A stretch of DNA of 9,743 nucleotides, from NCBI GenBank assembly GCA_030271595.1, contig JARXKO010000040.1:1-9743 (forward strand), written 5' to 3'. The notes under the pieces were generated by a model that made no database searches, was not told where the DNA came from, and worked only from the letters and a program-made list of their open reading frames with translations. Source of the DNA: Pseudomonadota bacterium. GTDB lineage: Bacteria > Pseudomonadota > Alphaproteobacteria > Sphingomonadales > Sphingomonadaceae. A program made the position numbers and the translations under genes. Shown here one piece after another: positions 6,380 to 9,743 of the stretch (positions are counted from its first letter, which is position 1; the number at the start of each line of letters is the position of its first letter).

Positions 6380-7675
6380 CTAATCGCCAGGCGGTCCGAG
6401 ATAATCGGCGCCGTATACGGCCTCGCGAATGTCATGGTGGAGCGAGAAGTCGTAGGGATCCTTCTGGACCATGAATACTACCGCCATGTCGTTGGCCGGA
6501 TCGACCCAGAATAGCGTCGACCAGGCGCCATCCCAGAAGAATTCTCCGCTCGACCCGCGATTTTCTTCCTTCGACCTGGGTTGTCCGGAGCGGACGAACA
6601 GGTCGAATCCAAACCCGCCATTCCCCTTGGTCGGAAGCCACAATCGCTCGGTCATCTTGGGGTCGAGCTGATCGGTAGTCATCAACCGGACGGTCGATGG
6701 CTTGAGGATTCGCACGCCGTCGAGAGAACCCTTGCCAAGCAACATCCGCGCGAAGCGCATGTAATCGCCGGCGGTCGAGGCCAGGCCAGCGCCGCCCATG
6801 GTCAGTTTGCGGTCGCTGAAATTGAGTTGCCGCTTTTGCTCCAGGGTCTTGGGCCGCAGCTTGGTGTCCGGCCCCACCTCATACGGGGTGGCGAGCCGGG
6901 AAAAGCGTCCTTCCGGCTGGGTCCAGGCGCTATCGTTCATCCGCAGCGGATCGAGCACCTGTTCGCGCATGTAGGTTTCGAATTTCTGGCCGCTGAGAAC
7001 CTCGATCAGCCGCGCCTGGACGTCAACCGCGGCGCTGTAGCGCCACTGCGTACCAGGGTCGAACATTAGCGGGATGGTGGCCATTTTCTGGCTGAATTCG
7101 GCCAGTGTATTGCCGACGTTGAGCGGATCGACCTTCGCCAGGATCTGCTCGGAATAGGCGGGGCCGGCCCAATAAGCGAAGCCCGCGGTATGACGGAGTA
7201 GGTCGCGGATCAATATTGGCCGATCGGGCGATTGCAAGATCGGATGACCGGCGGCGTCCATTCCCTTGAAAACCTTCACGCCGGCATATTCGGGGAGGTA
7301 TTTGGCGAGCGGTTCGTCGAGTCCGAACCGGCCCTGTTCCCATAAGCGCATTAACCCGACGCCGGTCACCGGCTTGGTCATCGAAAAAATCTGGAACAGC
7401 GTGTCGCGGGCGATCGGGCGGCGGGCTTCGCGATCGGCAAAGCCAGCGCTTCCGAAATAGGCTTCGCGGCCGTTGCGCCAGATCAGGAGCGAGGCGCCGG
7501 CAAGCCTTCCGTTCTCGACCATCGCGCTCAGGGCGTGGTCGAGGCGCGATCGGTTGAGGACGACACGGCCGTTCGCGGCGAGGTCGCGATGGGGCCGGAC
7601 AGGCAACGCACTCGACGGTGCCGCGGCGGACAATAATAAAGCTCCAAAAAGGAGCGATTTGCGCATCACTTGCAT
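6380..7675 (-). CDS. secreted serine hydrolase, beta-lactamase class C / family VIII esterase-like
   Basis: This encodes 431 residues from the ATG at 7675. An N-terminal signal peptide is clear: basic MQVMRK, hydrophobic SLLFGALLLSAAA, then a likely signal peptidase I cut after SSA (about residue 23), so the protein is exported. I choose 7675 because GCAGGA lies 9 bases upstream and the signal peptide starts there; ATG 7666 (MRK) is an alternative. The open frame extends upstream to 7954, but those codons overlap chpT antisense and hide the signal peptide. Active-site motifs of the serine beta-lactamase/penicillin-binding fold are present: nucleophile motif SMTK (98-101), LLRHTAG (159-165), the Tyr motif RYSA with Y213, and a C-terminal WDGAWSTLFWVDP block where KTG/HxG or WxG motifs occur. 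This suggests an esterase, D-aminopeptidase or transesterase; substrate cannot be assigned and beta-lactam resistance should not be assumed. It is divergent from chpT and may share a transcript with rluD. Confidence 0.9.
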   Translation of the reverse strand: MQVMRKSLLFGALLLSAAAPSSALPVRPHRDLAANGRVVLNRSRLDHALSAMVENGRLAGASLLIWRNGREAYFGSAGFADREARRPIARDTLFQIFSMTKPVTGVGLMRLWEQGRFGLDEPLAKYLPEYAGVKVFKGMDAAGHPILQSPDRPILIRDLLRHTAGFAYWAGPAYSEQILAKVDPLNVGNTLAEFSQKMATIPLMFDPGTQWRYSAAVDVQARLIEVLSGQKFETYMREQVLDPLRMNDSAWTQPEGRFSRLATPYEVGPDTKLRPKTLEQKRQLNFSDRKLTMGGAGLASTAGDYMRFARMLLGKGSLDGVRILKPSTVRLMTTDQLDPKMTERLWLPTKGNGGFGFDLFVRSGQPRSKEENRGSSGEFFWDGAWSTLFWVDPANDMAVVFMVQKDPYDFSLHHDIREAVYGADYLGPPGD

Positions 7676-7726
7676 TGCTCGACATCCTGCCCGACCGAAC
7701 GCCCATAGGCCCCGCTCGCTTGGTGA

Positions 7727-7761
7727 GGAAGAGCCGTGCTTGCGTCGTCCGAAACTCTTCC
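7727..7761. repeat. 7-bp inverted repeat in front of chpT
   Basis: GGAAGAG (7727-7733) and CTCTTCC (7755-7761) are perfect inverted copies separated by 21 bases, in the 100-base region between the divergent hydrolase and chpT genes. The left arm is part of GAGGAAGAG (7725-7733), the only good Shine-Dalgarno-like sequence near chpT, placed 6 bases before a possible TTG start at 7740. In RNA the right arm could mask it; in DNA the pair could be an operator. Function is inference. Confidence 0.35.
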
Positions 7762-7775
7762 CCATCAAGTACGCC

Positions 7776-8417
7776 ATGAACGCCGTCGATCTTGCCAGCC
7801 TGCTGTGCTCGCGCCTGTGCCACGATTTGATGTCGCCGGTCGGAGCGCTCAGCAACGGGATCGAATTGCTCGCCGACGAAACCGACCCCGACATGCGCGA
7901 CAAATGCATCGAGCTGCTCGGCGAGAGCGCCCGGACCACCGCCAACAAGCTCAAGTTCTTTCGCTTGGCCTTCGGCGCCGCCGGGGGCTACGGCACCGAC
8001 GTCAACACGAGCGAGGCCGAAGCGGTCATGCGCGGACTGTTCGGCGCGGACAAAAGGATCGAGCTCGGCTGGGACGTGGCCGGCGGGCGGCTGCCCAAAA
8101 GCGCGGTCAAATTGCTGCTCAATCTCGGGCTGATCGCCGGCGATGCACTGGTTCGCGGGGGGCGGCTCGATGTCGGCGCCGAAGGCAATGGCGAGATGGT
8201 CGAGCTGGTCATCCGCGCCGAAGGGCCGCGCGTGATCCTCGATCCGCTGCTGCGCCTGACCTTGACCGGCGGCATTGGCAGCGGCCAGGCCGAACCGCGG
8301 ATCGCCGGCGCCTGGCTCGCCTACGCCCTGGCAGCCGAGGGCGGGGGATCGATTCGGCTGTCCGATCCGGCCGACGAGCTGCTGTTGATCGGGGCGACCA
8401 TTTCCAGTCAGGGATAA
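7776..8417 (+). CDS. chpT: histidine phosphotransferase ChpT
   Basis: This encodes 213 residues from the ATG at 7776. In alphaproteobacteria ChpT is a dimeric cytoplasmic phosphotransferase that relays phosphate from the hybrid kinase CckA to CtrA and CpdR, controlling cell cycle and, in sphingomonads, motility genes. The N-terminal helix carries LLCSRLCHDLMSPVGALSNG with the phospho-acceptor H16 followed by Asp, as in the family. A second DHp-like helix spans about 40-65. The C-terminal part (about 75-213) resembles a histidine-kinase ATPase domain but shows none of the N, G1 or G2 boxes, as expected for ChpT, which does not bind ATP. The start is debatable. ATG 7776 lacks a Shine-Dalgarno, while an in-frame TTG at 7740 has GAGGAAGAG 6 bases upstream and would add 12 residues. 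The gene is divergent from the hydrolase and 65 bases upstream of cheA. Confidence 0.9.
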   Translation: MNAVDLASLLCSRLCHDLMSPVGALSNGIELLADETDPDMRDKCIELLGESARTTANKLKFFRLAFGAAGGYGTDVNTSEAEAVMRGLFGADKRIELGWDVAGGRLPKSAVKLLLNLGLIAGDALVRGGRLDVGAEGNGEMVELVIRAEGPRVILDPLLRLTLTGGIGSGQAEPRIAGAWLAYALAAEGGGSIRLSDPADELLLIGATISSQG

Positions 8418-8446
8418 CGGCGCGTTAACATCTTGACTGCATAACG
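8415..8446. repeat. TAACG/CGTTA inverted-repeat cluster between chpT and cheA
   Basis: Starting at the chpT stop codon, TAACG (8415-8419), CGTTA (8423-8427) and TAACG (8442-8446) form one tight inverted pair with 3 bases between arms and a further copy 14 bases on. A GTTAAC (8424-8429) and a TTGACT (8433-8438, possible -35) lie inside, but no convincing -10 follows at 16-18 bases. GTTAAC resembles half of the alphaproteobacterial CtrA motif TTAA-N7-TTAA, but the second half is absent. This is a possible regulatory site for cheA; evidence is weak. Confidence 0.3.
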
Positions 8447-8482
8447 ACCTCGACGACGCAGCGTTGGGGGCGACTTTCGCAT

Positions 8483-9743
8483 ATGGATGATCTGATTGCC
8501 GATTTCGTCGCCGAATGCCGCGAAATGCTCGAAGCCCTGGGCGGGGAGATCGTCGCCTGGGAAGCTGAGCCGGGCGACCGCGCGCGCCTCGATTCCATTT
8601 TTCGCTTCGTTCATACCGTCAAGGGTAATTGCGGCTTCTTCGACTTTCCCCGGCTTGAGGCGCTCAGCCACGCCGCCGAGGATGCGCTGGCCGACGTCCG
8701 CGCCGGCCGACGGGTACCCGACCCGTCGCTGGTCAGCGCGGTGCTTGCGGTCATCGACCGGATCGGCGAGATGGTCGCCGCGATCGACGCCGGGGAGGAA
8801 ATTCCAGCCGGCGACGACAGCGCCCTGATCGACTCCCTGCAGCCCGGTGCCGAAGGCGTTGCGGCGGCCACCCTGACGGCGATCGCCGACGGTGGTGGAA
8901 GGGCAGCGGCGCCACCGCGCACCATCCGCCTCTCCGTTGAATTGCTCGACCGGGTGATGAGCACCGTTTCCGACATGGTGCTTGCCCGCAACGAACTCTC
9001 CCGCCGGTTGCGCGAATCGGCCAGCGACGTACCCGTCGACGGCGCCTTCGAACGCCTGTCGTCGATCATCGCCGAAATGCGCGACGCCATCACTCGAACC
9101 CGCATGCAGCGGATCGAAAACCTGTTCGTCGGCTTGCCGCGCATGGTCCGCGACCTGTCGGCCGAGCTTGGCAAGCAGGTGCTGGTCGATATCGAGGGCG
9201 GCGACGTCGAGCTCGATCGCGAAATGATCGAGATGATCCGCGATCCGCTGACCCATATCATCCGCAATTCGGTCGATCACGGAATCGAGACCCCGGCCGA
9301 GCGGCACCAGGCCGGCAAGCGCGAAATCGGCTTGCTGTGCGTCTCCGCGCGCCAGTCGGGCAACCAGATCCTGATCGACATTCACGACGACGGCCGCGGC
9401 ATCGACGGCAAGAAGCTGGTCGAACAAGCGATCGCCTCGGGCACCATCGACAAGGATTCCGCCGCGATCCTCGCCCCGCGCGAGCAACTCGCCTTGATCT
9501 TCGAGGCCGGACTGTCGACCGCCAAGCAAGTCACTGCAATTTCCGGTCGCGGGGTCGGGATGGACGTCGTGCGCTCCAACATCGAGCGCATCGGCGGCAT
9601 CGTCGAGGTCGACAGCAGGCTCGGCGAGGGCACCCGGATGACCCTTCGAGTCCCGCTCACCCTGACCATCATTCCCGCGCTGACCGTATCGATCGGCAAC
9701 CAGCATTTCGCGATCCCGCGCTCGGCGATCGAGGAAATCGTCC
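8483..9743 (+). CDS. cheA: chemotaxis histidine kinase CheA, 3' end outside the window
   Basis: The first 420 codons are present and the frame is open to the window edge. CheA autophosphorylates on its Hpt domain in response to chemoreceptors and passes phosphate to CheY and CheB. P1/Hpt occupies about 1-105 with HTVKG and phosphorylated H44. After a short Ala/Gly-rich linker (about 106-146), the P3 dimerisation helices begin at TIRLSVELLDRVMSTVSDMV (about 148). The P4 ATPase domain carries the N box around HIIRNSVDHG (258-267, N262), the G1 box DDGRG (302-306) and the G2 box GRGVGMD (355-361). P5, which binds CheW and receptors, begins near 390. A P2 domain between P1 and P3 is not present. 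ATG 8483 is the first codon that keeps the whole Hpt domain; its Shine-Dalgarno is poor (GGGGG 12 bases upstream). It lies 65 bases after chpT and is probably the head of a chemotaxis operon. Confidence 0.95.
   Translation, partial: MDDLIADFVAECREMLEALGGEIVAWEAEPGDRARLDSIFRFVHTVKGNCGFFDFPRLEALSHAAEDALADVRAGRRVPDPSLVSAVLAVIDRIGEMVAAIDAGEEIPAGDDSALIDSLQPGAEGVAAATLTAIADGGGRAAAPPRTIRLSVELLDRVMSTVSDMVLARNELSRRLRESASDVPVDGAFERLSSIIAEMRDAITRTRMQRIENLFVGLPRMVRDLSAELGKQVLVDIEGGDVELDREMIEMIRDPLTHIIRNSVDHGIETPAERHQAGKREIGLLCVSARQSGNQILIDIHDDGRGIDGKKLVEQAIASGTIDKDSAAILAPREQLALIFEAGLSTAKQVTAISGRGVGMDVVRSNIERIGGIVEVDSRLGEGTRMTLRVPLTLTIIPALTVSIGNQHFAIPRSAIEEIV

Noticed and set aside
7676..7954. The 93-codon upstream extension of the serine hydrolase frame
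   Set aside because: It would place the signal peptide inside the protein and overlap chpT antisense. The ATG at 7675 has a ribosome-binding site and begins a proper signal peptide.
8408..9706. A 432-codon open frame on the - strand opposite cheA
   Set aside because: The + strand encodes an unmistakable CheA with all kinase boxes. The antisense translation has no domain features and reflects GC-rich codon bias.

Overview
The window is compact, GC-rich, chromosome-like DNA with eight protein genes, one cut by each window edge. Gene content and order point to an alphaproteobacterium, most likely a sphingomonad (Sphingomonadales). The evidence is rluD directly upstream of rpoH, a ChpT-type phosphotransferase, an alphaproteobacterial EF-G-like GTPase and an ELM1-family protein. 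This placement is an inference from gene content; no rRNA or other taxonomic marker is present. I see no tRNA, rRNA, CRISPR array, insertion sequence, integrase or phage gene, and nothing that looks recently transferred.

Region 1 (1-1172, + strand): the 3' end of kdsA (Kdo-8-phosphate synthase) overlaps by 4 bases a gene for a 292-residue protein that I read as a divergent GT8-like (GT-A fold) glycosyltransferase. The pair looks like an envelope-carbohydrate unit.

Region 2 (1149-7675, - strand): read in the direction of transcription, the order is a secreted serine hydrolase of the beta-lactamase/esterase type, rluD (23S rRNA pseudouridine synthase), rpoH (heat-shock sigma factor), an EF-G-like translational GTPase, and an ELM1/GtrOC1-type putative glycosyltransferase. 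The last gene overlaps the region 1 glycosyltransferase tail-to-tail by 24 bases. The middle three genes concern ribosomes, translation and stress transcription. A good sigma-70-like promoter sits between rpoH and the EF-G-like gene.

Region 3 (7776-9743, + strand): chpT, divergent from the hydrolase, is followed after 65 bases by cheA, which runs off the window. ChpT passes phosphate from CckA to CtrA/CpdR in the cell-cycle/motility phosphorelay, and CheA is the chemotaxis kinase, so this is the start of a signalling and motility locus. The CheA lacks a recognisable P2 (CheY/CheB-docking) domain.

I do not see a wholly new system. The points most worth a second look are the unassigned GT8-like protein tied to kdsA, the EF-G paralogue with altered GTPase motifs, the chpT/cheA pairing with a P2-less CheA, and short inverted repeats in front of chpT and cheA. 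No gene-free stretch exceeds 300 bases; the longest is 161 bases (4242-4402).
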